A stretch of 64,000 bases of DNA, taken from assembly GCA_019753235.1 (NCBI GenBank), contig JAIELF010000011.1, forward strand, positions 124,001 to 188,000, written 5' to 3'. The notes below the pieces were generated by a model, which worked only from the letters and a program-made list of their open reading frames with translations, made no database searches and was not told the origin of the DNA. Made by a program: the position numbers and the translations under genes. Position 1 is the stretch's first letter. The number at the start of each line of letters is the position of its first letter. The stretch comes from a bacterium (GTDB lineage: Bacteria > Planctomycetota > Planctomycetia > Kolteriales > Kolteriaceae). Positions 1-8,469 of this stretch are shown one piece after another.

Positions 1-98
1 ACCACGGCCGCGGGCAGCGGAACCCTCGCCAATGCATGGCGCCATTGATCGTAGCCCAGTAGCTGGCCAGGAGTCGTCGATGGAAAGGCTTGTTGCAT
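1..98 (-). CDS. Partial N-terminus of an unidentified protein (runs off the left edge)
   Basis: An open frame begins at an ATG at 98 (reading MQQAFPSTTPGQLLGYDQW...) and stays open to base 1, giving about 32 residues. An AAGG lies about 9 nt upstream as a weak ribosome binding site. It is on the same strand as the aldehyde dehydrogenase gene upstream, 135 bp away, with an inverted repeat in the gap. The fragment is too short to assign to a family. It could be spurious. Confidence 0.35.
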   Translation of the reverse strand, partial: MQQAFPSTTPGQLLGYDQWRHALARVPLPAAV

Positions 99-170
99 GA
101 AGGCAACCTTACAGAAGGGCATCCCAAGAGGGAAATGCCCCGTGAGTCATCTAAAATCGGTGACAGTCCT

Positions 171-203
171 CTCTCCAAAAAGCGACCATCTCTTTTGGGA
201 GAG
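171..203 (-). terminator. Inverted repeat downstream of the aldehyde dehydrogenase gene
   Basis: Arms 171-182 (CTCTCCAAAAAG) and 192-203 (CTTTTGGGAGAG) pair over 12 bp with one mismatch around a 9-nt loop, about 30 bp after the minus-strand stop at 234. There is no T-run, so it may be a rho-independent-like terminator or simply an mRNA 3' hairpin. Confidence 0.4.
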
Positions 204-233
204 GCTCGTCGAGCCGGGGGATGAACGCTGACG

Positions 234-1958
234 TTAGAAACCGAGTGCCGCCAGGAGCAGCCCGGGGATCTTCAGCGGGCTGGGTCGATGATAGAGATCA
301 ACCACTTTTTGGCTCACCTTCGGCGCGGTCTTGTTTCCCGCGAACCAGAGAGGTTTGAGGGGTTGTGTCAGCGGGCCCGAGATCACGGTTTTGAGCGGCT
401 TATCGAACATGTACGTGTTGTGGACGACGCCGATGCCACTGACAGGATCGTGTAAGTCTGCCCCAGGGTACCCGCCCCACGGTGGGCTCATCATCGCATA
501 GCAGAGGGCCGACCAGTAATTGACGCCGATGCTTCCATACTCGAGGTTTGCCAGTGTTCTTTGAAAGGCGGACTCACCCTCGGCCGATTTTCGCAACGAG
601 GGATGAACCATGATCGAGCAGCCTAGCGTCCCCCGCAGTTGTTGATTGGCAAAGTCGGTCGCACGGGCGAGGAAATCAATCTCGTCCTTCGCCTCGATGG
701 CTGTTTCCACGAATACGCAAACAAAGTTCTCTTCCACAAAATGAATCGACTCCGAACGCGAATCAACATCCCTAATGATTCGCCAGGGAAGAGTTCCGGT
801 CGGACAACTCGAGGGACTGTTGCCGGTGAATTTCTTCCATCGGTCGACCGCACCAGGATAATACGCCTTTCTCGGCGGTATCTCGGCCAAGGCTTTCTCG
901 ACCAGATCGAGGAACTGTTTACGCTGATTCCAACCCTTCCATGTGACGACGACTTTCGTCGCCACGCAATTGAAAGAGGCGTTGTTCGCTACCGAAGAGG
1001 CGAGATTTTGCGCCTGGAACCAAAGCTGCGCTTCAGAATACTTACCAGGAGCAACGATCCAGGGAGAAACATTCCCCAATTCGCTGGTGATCGTTTTCCG
1101 AAGAACGGGATCGTTGTTCGCCTTTCGCCGATCGCGATCCGGACCGGGAGGGCCCCAGACAATCGTCTCGTGCGAGAGAATCGATCCGGTGATATGGGCT
1201 TCATCGACCAGTCGATGCTGGAGCGCATGCGAACCAACCTCCGCGCCGCCATAAACAACGCGAAGGAATCCCGCATCGATGATCGCCTTAAAGGCTTTCT
1301 CGAAGATCGGACCTAGATACTCATTGACCGGATTCATCTTGAGCAGGACGACCTTGCCCTCTTGGAAGATCTTTCCGAAGGCGTCGATCGGCGCGATGCT
1401 GGAAACGTTGCCCGCCCCGAGAACAACCGCAACCCCCTCGGTCTTTCGACCTTCGCGGAAGTACTCGGCCATGTTCTGTTTGAGGTTTCCCGCCGTCACG
1501 CCGTGCTGCTGCCAAACGTGAGCTTTGAAGCCTTGAAAGGCAATGGAATCAAAGAGACCCTTAGTTGGCACGACCTGTACCCGGAGATGGCCGTCAGGAC
1601 CCGTCACGATTTCGCCGGGAAGACGAGGAGTTCCCTCGGATTCGATATCCTTCAGCGATTGCATCAACAGTCGGAGATACCGAGCGGTCGCCAGCGGACC
1701 GGTTTGAATCTCTTCGCAGCCGAGCTCGGTTCCCGGCACCATTCCCTTTGCTTCGCAGCCGGCCAGCTCCCAATCCTTGGCGACGGCGATCATGTCGTCC
1801 AGCGATCGTTGCACAAGGCTGACGAGTTCCTTGATGGGCATTCGCCGAAGCTTCGTCTTGGCCGCGTCCAATTCGGAGAGTGCCCGGTCGATCTTTTCTT
1901 CTGGCGTGACACTCTTGAGAACTTCGCTGTACAGCGCCGCCGATTCCGCGATAGTCAT
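234..1958 (-). CDS. Aldehyde dehydrogenase superfamily protein
   Basis: This 574-residue protein belongs to the NAD(P)-dependent aldehyde dehydrogenase superfamily. Visible signatures (numbered from the GTG one codon upstream of the ATG) are a Rossmann loop LGAGNVSSIAP at about 181-191, KMNP with a lysine at 208 that would contact the cofactor, ITGS at 257-260, ELGNVSPW with the general-base Glu at 294, and the nucleophile in ASFNCVATK (Cys332). The classic PWN oxyanion motif is not seen; Asn185 in GAGN may substitute. The protein is longer than a typical 480-500-residue ALDH, with an extra alpha-helical N-terminal region of roughly 100 residues. The substrate cannot be inferred. ATG at 1958 is preferred because AGGGGA lies about 8 nt upstream; a GTG at 1961 is possible. 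No operon partner is evident. Confidence 0.85.
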   Translation of the reverse strand: MTIAESAALYSEVLKSVTPEEKIDRALSELDAAKTKLRRMPIKELVSLVQRSLDDMIAVAKDWELAGCEAKGMVPGTELGCEEIQTGPLATARYLRLLMQSLKDIESEGTPRLPGEIVTGPDGHLRVQVVPTKGLFDSIAFQGFKAHVWQQHGVTAGNLKQNMAEYFREGRKTEGVAVVLGAGNVSSIAPIDAFGKIFQEGKVVLLKMNPVNEYLGPIFEKAFKAIIDAGFLRVVYGGAEVGSHALQHRLVDEAHITGSILSHETIVWGPPGPDRDRRKANNDPVLRKTITSELGNVSPWIVAPGKYSEAQLWFQAQNLASSVANNASFNCVATKVVVTWKGWNQRKQFLDLVEKALAEIPPRKAYYPGAVDRWKKFTGNSPSSCPTGTLPWRIIRDVDSRSESIHFVEENFVCVFVETAIEAKDEIDFLARATDFANQQLRGTLGCSIMVHPSLRKSAEGESAFQRTLANLEYGSIGVNYWSALCYAMMSPPWGGYPGADLHDPVSGIGVVHNTYMFDKPLKTVISGPLTQPLKPLWFAGNKTAPKVSQKVVDLYHRPSPLKIPGLLLAALGF

Positions 1959-2049
1959 CACGCGTCCCCTAATTCTGTCTGTTTGGAAAATCTCGCCGAT
2001 GGCCGGTTCTTCGTTGCCGGGTACTCATCGGACTTCGCCACCGTTGATT

Positions 2050-2075
2050 TTGACCCAACCATGCCCCAGGGTCAA
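2050..2075. repeat. 7-bp inverted repeat between the ALDH gene and the upstream secreted-protein gene
   Basis: TTGACCC (2050-2056) and GGGTCAA (2069-2075) are exact reverse complements around a 12-nt loop. The site lies in the 175-bp gap between two minus-strand genes. It may be a 3' hairpin of the secreted-protein gene or an operator of the ALDH gene. No T-run follows. Confidence 0.25.
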
Positions 2076-2133
2076 GGATCCGATGGGTTCTGATCCAGAA
2101 TCGCCGGAGGATTTGGGTCAGGAACAAACCGCG

Positions 2134-2778
2134 CTAAGGGCTGGCGGCGAGGGAGACTTGGTACTGTTCGGGGCGAAGGGCGTTCCAGACCCAGATATCT
2201 TCGGGTTGTTTAGGTTGGGTGTAGCCTTGCTGAAGGAATAGATCGGCAAAGTACTGACTGGCGCGGAAGCCATAACGATTGTTCAGGTCGACCATCTGGT
2301 TGTTGCCGTCGAGGATGGCATGCAAGCAGTTGAAGCTGGGATCCTTCACATCGTTTCGGCTTTGCCGATCCCAAAGATTGTATTTCAAACTGCCGGTCGC
2401 TTCGCCGACCTCTAGGTCCGCGTGCCGCTTTTTCGCGCATTGGTACCGATCTTCATCGATGCGGTAGGGCCCCCAGAGTTTCATGCACAGGCCCCGCTTG
2501 GTGGCTCGTTCAAGCGTTTGCGGGAGATCGAGATTCCGGGCCGGCATGGGGCCTGCCAAAAACTTGACGCCGTGGATCCCGGTCCAACTGACAGTGAAGG
2601 ATTCGTTGATGTTGTGATTCTCGTCGGCATGGACCCACGTGGCCCAGGAATGGCAGGTTTTCGGATCGGGCTGGCTCCCGTCGGTCTTATCCTGGTGGCC
2701 GAATATGAGGATGTAATGGGCATGAACCGGGGTCTCCCCCAAGATCATGGTCGACAGTAGGAAAACGCTCGCGAGCAC
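2134..2778 (-). CDS. Secreted protein of unknown function, 214 aa
   Basis: The protein starts with a short hydrophobic segment (MLASVFLLSTMILG) followed by TPVHAHY, which fits a Sec signal peptide with cleavage after AHA/VHA. The start would be a GTG at 2778 with GGAG about 9 nt upstream; an in-frame ATG at 2748 is the alternative but removes most of the signal. The mature part is polar, with several Trp and Cys residues and no motif I recognise. It stands alone between the ALDH gene and a BON-domain gene on the same strand. Function unknown. Confidence 0.65.
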   Translation of the reverse strand: MLASVFLLSTMILGETPVHAHYILIFGHQDKTDGSQPDPKTCHSWATWVHADENHNINESFTVSWTGIHGVKFLAGPMPARNLDLPQTLERATKRGLCMKLWGPYRIDEDRYQCAKKRHADLEVGEATGSLKYNLWDRQSRNDVKDPSFNCLHAILDGNNQMVDLNNRYGFRASQYFADLFLQQGYTQPKQPEDIWVWNALRPEQYQVSLAASP

Positions 2779-3262
2779 GGCTCGTAGACTCCCTCAAAAA
2801 AGGCGATCCTGCTTCCCCCTAGTATAGGGAGTTTGCCCGGCTAGCGGACGCTTCTCCCCATCCGGGTGGGGCCTTATGGCCGGGATACCTCGATCGAGAT
2901 TCGAGTCCGTTTCGAGTCCGTTTCGAGTCGGCCCATCGCTGATCGCCTGAATGATATCGTCAGAATGAGTTTACTTTGCTCGATCGAAGAGTGTTTTTTG
3001 CCCGACCGGAGCGACATACCGAACTTTTTCCCGCGCGAAAGGCCGACCATTTCCCATTGGGCAAAATGCAACGTCGCAGGCTTCGGGATGAGGTCATGAA
3101 GCATCCCTCGATGCATGCTCGGCAACGGGGAATATCAAAGCGACTAGCGTCGTTTTTTGTCTCTTACGAGAGAAAGCACCGGACCAAGAAACGAATCGGG
3201 GGCAGACGCCATGACGCCTGCCCCGTTTTCGTGTTGTATCTGGACGACCTTAGGCCGACCGA
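2779..3262. other. 484-bp intergenic region with a short tandem repeat
   Basis: No convincing gene is seen. It contains an 11-bp tandem repeat, CGAGTCCGTTT, in two full copies and a partial third (2902-2931), and near its right end the terminator-like hairpin of the BON-domain gene. An 83-codon minus-strand frame (2874-3125) has no ribosome binding site and no recognisable content, so it is not called. Confidence 0.5.
3199..3224 (-). terminator. Terminator-like hairpin after the BON-domain gene
   Basis: GGGGCAG (3199-3205) pairs with CTGCCCC (3218-3224), with an inner CG/CG pair. On the minus strand it follows the stop at 3263 by about 40 bp and is followed by CGATTCGTTTCTT, a moderately T-rich stretch. 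Confidence 0.5.
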
Positions 3263-3901
3263 TTAATGAGCGTGGAACCGCATCCACCAGTAACCCTTCT
3301 TCCACGACAGCGAGACCCGTCTCCAACCCGATGGGATCATCGGATAGGGGTGGGGAGGCCCGATAAATGGCCAAGCCCCCGAGGGGTACTGCGTCTGATG
3401 GGCCAGCGACGCGAAGTTGTTGTACGGCGTGTAGGCAGGCCAAGCGTACGGCGGAATCGTCGGAGCATCGCTAAATGGAGCAACGCCACCCTGGTAATCG
3501 ACGACTGGCTCGGGCTCGGTTACGGGGCCGACTTGCCGATTACCCTCGGTGGCGATCATGGCCGGGGCCGACTCGGCCACGTTGACGCTCACGGGGCGAA
3601 GCTCGCTGGCCGGCTGGGCCGAGGCATCTCGGACCGCGATTTTGTCGCGGACAGCAAGGACGCCCGGAGCCGTGCGGATGTTATCAATCAGTGCTTCGCG
3701 CTGGCTAGCGCTGGCGACGGTACCACTCAGGGTCACGACACCCGCCTGCGTTTCAATGTCGATCTGGTAGCCACGAACCTGGCCGAGGCTTTGCACTCGG
3801 CTGGCGACGGCGTCGGCCAAGGATTGGTTATCGTCCGCATTCGCCGACGAGCCGAGGCTCGTGACGGCCGAGGCGGCCAGCGCCCACATCAGTCTTCGCA
3901 T
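3263..3901 (-). CDS. Secreted BON-domain protein
   Basis: The 212-residue protein begins with a Sec signal peptide (MRRLMWALAASAVTSLGSSANA, cleavage near residue 22). Residues about 27-95 form a BON domain: an amphipathic helix (ADAVASRVQSLG), then strands with the typical GVVTLSGTVASASQREALID pattern and GVLAVRDKIAVRD. BON domains are envelope or phospholipid-associated modules, as in OsmY. The C-terminal half is Pro/Tyr/Trp-rich low complexity (PYAWPAYTPYNN) and probably unstructured. AAGGAG lies about 12 nt before the ATG. A periplasmic or surface-stress role is an inference from the domain only. Confidence 0.8.
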   Translation of the reverse strand: MRRLMWALAASAVTSLGSSANADDNQSLADAVASRVQSLGQVRGYQIDIETQAGVVTLSGTVASASQREALIDNIRTAPGVLAVRDKIAVRDASAQPASELRPVSVNVAESAPAMIATEGNRQVGPVTEPEPVVDYQGGVAPFSDAPTIPPYAWPAYTPYNNFASLAHQTQYPSGAWPFIGPPHPYPMIPSGWRRVSLSWKKGYWWMRFHAH

Positions 3902-4377
3902 GGTCGGAGACTCTCCTTCTCATGTTGGTCGGCAAACGTGATGGCTAAAAGCCTCACGCGAGGACGTTGGCCGACGGCACATGCACGTTGGCCGGCGACA
4001 GGCGGACGCGTTGAATGGATGCCAAACATCCGCCACGCAGTCGGCCATCGAAGGTCGGTGGAACGCCTCGAAACATATCACCTATCGGCCAAGCCCTTTT
4101 GCGGGAACGACTGCGAATCGGGGGGATTCAGCTCTTAATCCCCCTGCTTGATCGGCTTAATCGGACGATGCCGACAACACCCACCACAACTGCTGTGCCG
4201 ATGCTTCCCTCTATGCCGATCACGCTGAAAAGGAGGATTACCCCATCGGCCCCATCGCGAAGGCCGATCGGCCTTCCTCCTTCGAGAAGATCTGTAGAAT
4301 AAGCCGATGGGAAGGGTTCTACGAGCGGTCGAAATGACCGGGACCATCCCACCACTCAGGGAAGGAGCCTGCCGACG
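3902..4377. other. 476-bp divergent intergenic region with an 18-bp palindrome
   Basis: This region separates the minus-strand BON gene from plus-strand mutL and must hold both promoters. A perfect 18-bp palindrome lies at 4259-4276 (GAAGGCCGA/TCGGCCTTC), a possible regulator site or simply a strong hairpin. A 75-codon minus-strand frame (4128-4355) encodes a hydrophobic stretch but has no credible start signals. Confidence 0.4.
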
Positions 4378-6339
4378 ATGACTTCGCGCATCTCACTTCT
4401 TCCTTCGCAGGTGGTCGGACAAATAGCGGCCGGCGAAGTTGTGGAACGCCCCGCGAGCATCGTCAAAGAGTTGGTCGAAAACTCTCTCGATGCCGGCTCG
4501 CGATCGATCGATGTCCATGTGGCCGAGGGCGGGCGGGATCTCATTCGGATCGTCGACGATGGCGAAGGAATTGCCTCCGACGACCTCCCCTTGGCCGTCG
4601 CCAGCCACGCGACCAGCAAGATCCAATCGGCGGACGATCTATTTCGCATTCAGACGATGGGCTTTCGCGGCGAGGCCCTTGCCTCCATTGCCGCCGTCAG
4701 CGATTTCCGCCTGCAGAGTCGCCCCGCGGACCAGCCGACCGCGGCCCGGCTTGAAGTTCAACAGGGTGACATCGGCCCGGTGGTCGCCTGTGGCGGTCCG
4801 ATCGGGACGCAAATCGAAGTTCGACAACTCTTCGGCAGTGTTCCGGTTCGGCGAAAGTTCCTCAAAAGTAAACAGACCGAGCTTAGCCACATCAGCGAAA
4901 CGATGATCAGGCTCGCGCTGGCCCGGCCAGGGATCGACTTGAAACTGTCGCACAATGATCGAACGCTTTACCATCGGCCAGCCGACATGGATCTGGTCGG
5001 CGCGATCGACCTTTTCTTTGGACAGGAGATTGCTCGATCGCTGATTCCGATCGATGGTGAAGAGGAGGGCCTTCGCCTTACCGGCGTCGTGGCCAATCCG
5101 GAAGTCAACCGACCCACGCAGCGGTACCAATACCTATTCGTCAATGGCCGATTCATCCGCGATCGGTCGCTCGCGCACGCGGTCGTCGAAGCATACCGCG
5201 GGTTGATCCTGTCGGGACGCTATCCCGTTTCGTTTCTTTTCCTGACCGTGCCCCCCGACCAAGTTGATGTCAACGTCCATCCGACCAAGATCGAGGTCCG
5301 CTTCGAGGAGCCTCGCCGACTCTTCAGCCTGATCCTCTCGACGATTCGCGAACGATTTCTTCGCTCAGATCTGTCGGCGAAATGGTCCATGCCCGCCCGA
5401 GCCGACTTTCCGTCCGCCAGCACGGCTGCGATGGCTCGAAACCAACTCAACAATGAGTTTGCACTCTCGGGAAATCGACCGTTGGCAACGCAGCCAAGCC
5501 TTTGGTCCCATCCGAAGCCTGCGATCGACCCTGGATGGACCCTATCTCGACCGAGTGAGATTCTTTCGCATCCGAACCCGATCTCGATTCCATCGGATGA
5601 CGACCCCTTTGGTTCGACCGACCGGACGGACGAGCCCATGCCCTCGGCGGACATGCCTCCCGAAGTGAGCGGGCCCTCTTCACAGAATCGAACTTTCGAA
5701 GAGGGACGCCCCACCGATCTCGCGTCTCCCTTGCCGAGCGATCGAGCCGACGCGACCGGGCCGATCGAACGTGTCCGCGCGATTCAAGTTCACAACTCTT
5801 ATCTGGTTGTCGAGACAGATGAAGGGATGATGCTGGTCGATCAGCACGCGCTCCATGAACGGATTCTTTACGAGCAGTTTCGCGCTCGGGTGGCAGGGCA
5901 AGGGATCGAGGTTCAAGAGCTTCTCGTCCCCGAGCCGATCGATCTGACGCCGTTGCAGACCGCGCTATTGCTGGAACAGCGCGAGGTATTGGCCGACCTT
6001 GGTCTGGGAATCGAAGAGTTCGGCGATCGTTGCGTCTTGGTGCAAAGGCACCCAGCCCTCTTAGGGCGAATGACCTTGGGCGAGATGATTCGCGAAATCG
6101 CCAGCCGACTGGAAGAGACCGGCAAACTTCCGACTCGCGACGAAATTCTGCAGGACCTCTTGCACATGATGGCATGTAAGGCAGCCGTCAAGGCAGGTGA
6201 TCCGCTCACCGGGCAAGAGATCGAATCATTGGTTCGTCAACGACATCTCGTCGATGACAGCCACCATTGTCCCCATGGCCGACCGACTGTCCTGCGATTC
6301 ACGCTCAACGATCTCGAACGAGAGTTTCAGCGAAAATAG
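4378..6339 (+). CDS. mutL: DNA mismatch repair protein MutL (endonuclease type)
   Basis: MutL couples MutS mismatch recognition to strand incision and excision. The 653-residue protein has the GHKL ATPase N-terminus: QIAAGEVVERPAS near residue 12-24, the N-box ENSLDAG, DDGEGI, and GFRGEALASIA. A low-complexity Pro/Ser/Asp linker (about 345-455) follows. The C-terminal dimerisation domain carries DQHALHERILYE from Asp488, matching the DQHA(x2)E(x4)E metal-binding endonuclease motif, plus ACKAAVKAGD and CPHGRP (Cys631), the other conserved nuclease motifs. This implies an intrinsic nicking MutL, as in bacteria lacking MutH. GGAG lies about 11 nt upstream of the ATG. No mutS is in the window. 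Confidence 0.97.
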   Translation: MTSRISLLPSQVVGQIAAGEVVERPASIVKELVENSLDAGSRSIDVHVAEGGRDLIRIVDDGEGIASDDLPLAVASHATSKIQSADDLFRIQTMGFRGEALASIAAVSDFRLQSRPADQPTAARLEVQQGDIGPVVACGGPIGTQIEVRQLFGSVPVRRKFLKSKQTELSHISETMIRLALARPGIDLKLSHNDRTLYHRPADMDLVGAIDLFFGQEIARSLIPIDGEEEGLRLTGVVANPEVNRPTQRYQYLFVNGRFIRDRSLAHAVVEAYRGLILSGRYPVSFLFLTVPPDQVDVNVHPTKIEVRFEEPRRLFSLILSTIRERFLRSDLSAKWSMPARADFPSASTAAMARNQLNNEFALSGNRPLATQPSLWSHPKPAIDPGWTLSRPSEILSHPNPISIPSDDDPFGSTDRTDEPMPSADMPPEVSGPSSQNRTFEEGRPTDLASPLPSDRADATGPIERVRAIQVHNSYLVVETDEGMMLVDQHALHERILYEQFRARVAGQGIEVQELLVPEPIDLTPLQTALLLEQREVLADLGLGIEEFGDRCVLVQRHPALLGRMTLGEMIREIASRLEETGKLPTRDEILQDLLHMMACKAAVKAGDPLTGQEIESLVRQRHLVDDSHHCPHGRPTVLRFTLNDLEREFQRK

Positions 6340-6356
6340 AGGCAAAGGGTCGGGCG

Positions 6357-6875
6357 TTATCGACTGCCGCCGATGAAGAGAAAGATAACGGCAGCCAATC
6401 CCCAAAAGACAATCTGTCTTCGACGATCGACGATCCGCTGCCAAATCTTCTGAAAGCGATTCTTCTCGAGAAGAAACTGGAACGGATAAACTCGCTCGAC
6501 CGTAGGGCGGGGCGTCACTTCCCAGAGAAGCCCACGGACAGCGCGCTCGACGAGCTCGGCTGGCGTCTCGGGGTGGCGATCAAGATAGACCCGCACCGTG
6601 TTCCGCAGCAGGTTCAAAATCGTCTCCGGAGTTCGTCTCGACGATTCCTCGGCCCCGGTGTTGACTTGGCCATGTCGGCGAAGCCATTGAAACGCCTTGG
6701 TCAACTCCGACGTTTTGATCGTCGCGCGCCGCTGGAGTTCGGGCTGGTCCGAGAATCGGTCGGGATGCCAAACCTTGATCAGCTCACGAAACGATTTTTG
6801 GATCTGCTCGGAGCTCGCCCCCGGAGCGACCTCCAGCAGTTCGCAGTATCGTTCGTAGGTGCTTTGTCTGGCCAT
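6357..6875 (-). CDS. Membrane-anchored J-domain protein
   Basis: The 172-residue protein has an N-terminal J domain (about 6-70): YCELLEVAPGASSEQIQKSF, then WHPDRFS with the HPD tripeptide that stimulates DnaK ATPase. It lacks the Gly/Phe and zinc-finger regions of true DnaJ. The middle (80-145) is helical and unrecognised. The C-terminus (IVFWGLAAVIFLFIGGSR) is a single membrane-spanning tail anchor, so the J domain should face the cytoplasm. It likely recruits DnaK to a membrane client; the client is unknown. The gene converges on mutL with a 17-bp gap and diverges from the Mrp gene. Confidence 0.85.
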   Translation of the reverse strand: MARQSTYERYCELLEVAPGASSEQIQKSFRELIKVWHPDRFSDQPELQRRATIKTSELTKAFQWLRRHGQVNTGAEESSRRTPETILNLLRNTVRVYLDRHPETPAELVERAVRGLLWEVTPRPTVERVYPFQFLLEKNRFQKIWQRIVDRRRQIVFWGLAAVIFLFIGGSR

Positions 6876-7078
6876 GACGCTCTGACGATGGAAAGATGAA
6901 ATGTGCGACGCCCAGCTATTTTAGGGGATTCTGCACGAGGGGGACGCCGGCCGACGCAAACTTCCTGCCTCGTCATGCAAATCACTAACATTTGTAAAGC
7001 CGGACGCGCCGTCGGCGATGGGTTGGGAAGATTCAATGAGAAGCACCGGTCCGGAACGGATCGACAAGTGGGGATCGC

Positions 7079-8185
7079 ATGGCCAGCGGACAAGAGATCG
7101 AAAAAGCGATCGTGGGACTCCTGGGAGGAATCCAAGCCCCTGGGGGACAGAGCTTGGTCGATGCCGGCATCATCGTTTCGATGCGCGGAGGGGGCGATCG
7201 GCTGACCATCACGTGCCGAAACCCTGGTTGGCCCGATCCGATTCGTGACCGGATTGATCGGCAAATTGCCGCCGTCGTGCAGTCGGCATTCCCTCAGATT
7301 GCGCAAGTCGCCGTCGATTGGCGTGCCGAGCCTGTCCCGACTCAAAACGCCCCCCCGGGGAACGCCGGCGCTGCGGCCACACCACCTTCGCTGGACGTTC
7401 GCCATGTCATCGCGGTGGGGAGTGGAAAGGGAGGGGTCGGCAAGTCGACGATGGCCGCTTCCCTCGCGTACGCTCTTTCCCATCGTGGCCATCGCGTAGG
7501 CATTATGGATGCGGACGTTTACGGCCCCAGCATTCCCCACATGCTGGGGATCGACGCGCCAGCTCGCGTGGCCGACAATAAGTATCAGCCCCCGCTCGTG
7601 GATGGAATGCCCGTGATGTCGATGGGATTCCTAGTCCCGGCCGAGCAGGCGGTGATCTGGCGTGGGCCGATGCTTCACAAAGCGGTCAGCGATTTTCTCT
7701 TCCGTGTCGATTGGGGCCCGCTTGATTTTCTCGTCGTCGATTTGCCTCCTGGCACCGGCGACATTGTCATCTCGTTGTCACAACAGATGCCGGTCTCGGG
7801 AGGAGTGATCGTCTGCACGCCACAAGAGGTCGCCCTCCTGGATGCGCGGAAAGCGCTCAGCATGCTTCGCACCGTCAAGATTCCCTGCCTGGGGATCATC
7901 GAGAATATGAGCTATTTCATCGACCCGGTGACAGGGAACCGCTCGGACATTTTCGGGCATGGCGGGGCGGAGCGTTGGGCCGCCGACGCAGGCGTTCCTT
8001 TCCTTGGGAGAATTCCCCTCGACATGTCGATTCGCCAGCACGGCGATCAAGGGAATGTCCGGGACAACTTTCGCGCGGGGGCCTCGTCGCGCGATTCGCT
8101 TCTCCAGGTGGCGGACCAATTGCTATTGCAGTTGGCCGATCGGGAGCAGGCGGCCGGCCCGACGATCGAGATCGTCGAGGGTTGA
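7079..8185 (+). CDS. Mrp/NBP35-family ATPase (iron-sulfur carrier type)
   Basis: The 368-residue protein has an N-terminal MIP18/DUF59-like region (about 1-90), a Pro/Ala linker, and a ParA/MinD-type ATPase with the deviant Walker A GKGGVGKST near residues 115-124, DADVYGPSIPHMLG, and DFLVVDLPPGTGD. Family members load or carry Fe-S clusters. The usual CxxC cluster-binding pair after ENMSYF is absent: the sequence reads FIDPVTGNRSDIFGHGG. Some bacterial homologues also lack it, so a Fe-S role is not secure. The gene stands between the divergent J-domain gene and the btaA-like gene, 284 bp upstream of the latter. Confidence 0.88.
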   Translation: MASGQEIEKAIVGLLGGIQAPGGQSLVDAGIIVSMRGGGDRLTITCRNPGWPDPIRDRIDRQIAAVVQSAFPQIAQVAVDWRAEPVPTQNAPPGNAGAAATPPSLDVRHVIAVGSGKGGVGKSTMAASLAYALSHRGHRVGIMDADVYGPSIPHMLGIDAPARVADNKYQPPLVDGMPVMSMGFLVPAEQAVIWRGPMLHKAVSDFLFRVDWGPLDFLVVDLPPGTGDIVISLSQQMPVSGGVIVCTPQEVALLDARKALSMLRTVKIPCLGIIENMSYFIDPVTGNRSDIFGHGGAERWAADAGVPFLGRIPLDMSIRQHGDQGNVRDNFRAGASSRDSLLQVADQLLLQLADREQAAGPTIEIVEG

Positions 8186-8333
8186 TCATCCTTGGAACTA
8201 GGCCACCTCTCGCAAGGAATTGTCCGAGGAACCGTTAAAGTTGGTCTAGATTCATCCCGAAACCCAGCCCAGCCAAGCGTTTCGGCACGACAGATCCACC
8301 CGGCGCAGTTGAATGAATGCCGGGGCTCCGTAA

Positions 8334-8352
8334 GACCTATAGGTCATTGACC
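8334..8352. promoter_or_regulatory. Overlapping palindromes upstream of the btaA-like gene
   Basis: GACCTATAGGTC (8334-8345) is a perfect 12-bp palindrome, overlapped by GGTCATTGACC (8342-8352), an 11-mer with perfect 5-bp arms. Together they form a GGTC/GACC array about 120 bp before the predicted btaA start. This could be a transcription-factor site, for instance for phosphate-responsive control, but no consensus was matched. Confidence 0.3.
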
Positions 8353-8469
8353 GGTGACGCCCCTTTCCGGCCGACAACGATCGGTCCGGGGTCAGATGGT
8401 CGGCCTGCTGCGTCGGATCAGCGGTCGGAACCATCTTCCAAACGAAGACGAAAACCAGACGAGACGATT

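Noticed and set aside
2874..3125. 83-codon minus-strand frame in the 484-bp gap
   Set aside because: No ribosome-binding site and no protein-like features; it includes the 11-bp tandem repeat.
3266..4138. 290-codon plus-strand frame opposite the BON gene
   Set aside because: The minus-strand frame has a clear signal peptide and BON domain; the plus-strand frame is an antisense shadow.
4128..4355. 75-codon minus-strand frame with a hydrophobic stretch upstream of the BON gene
   Set aside because: It has a GTG start without a good ribosome-binding site and lies in a palindrome-containing promoter region; no homology evidence.
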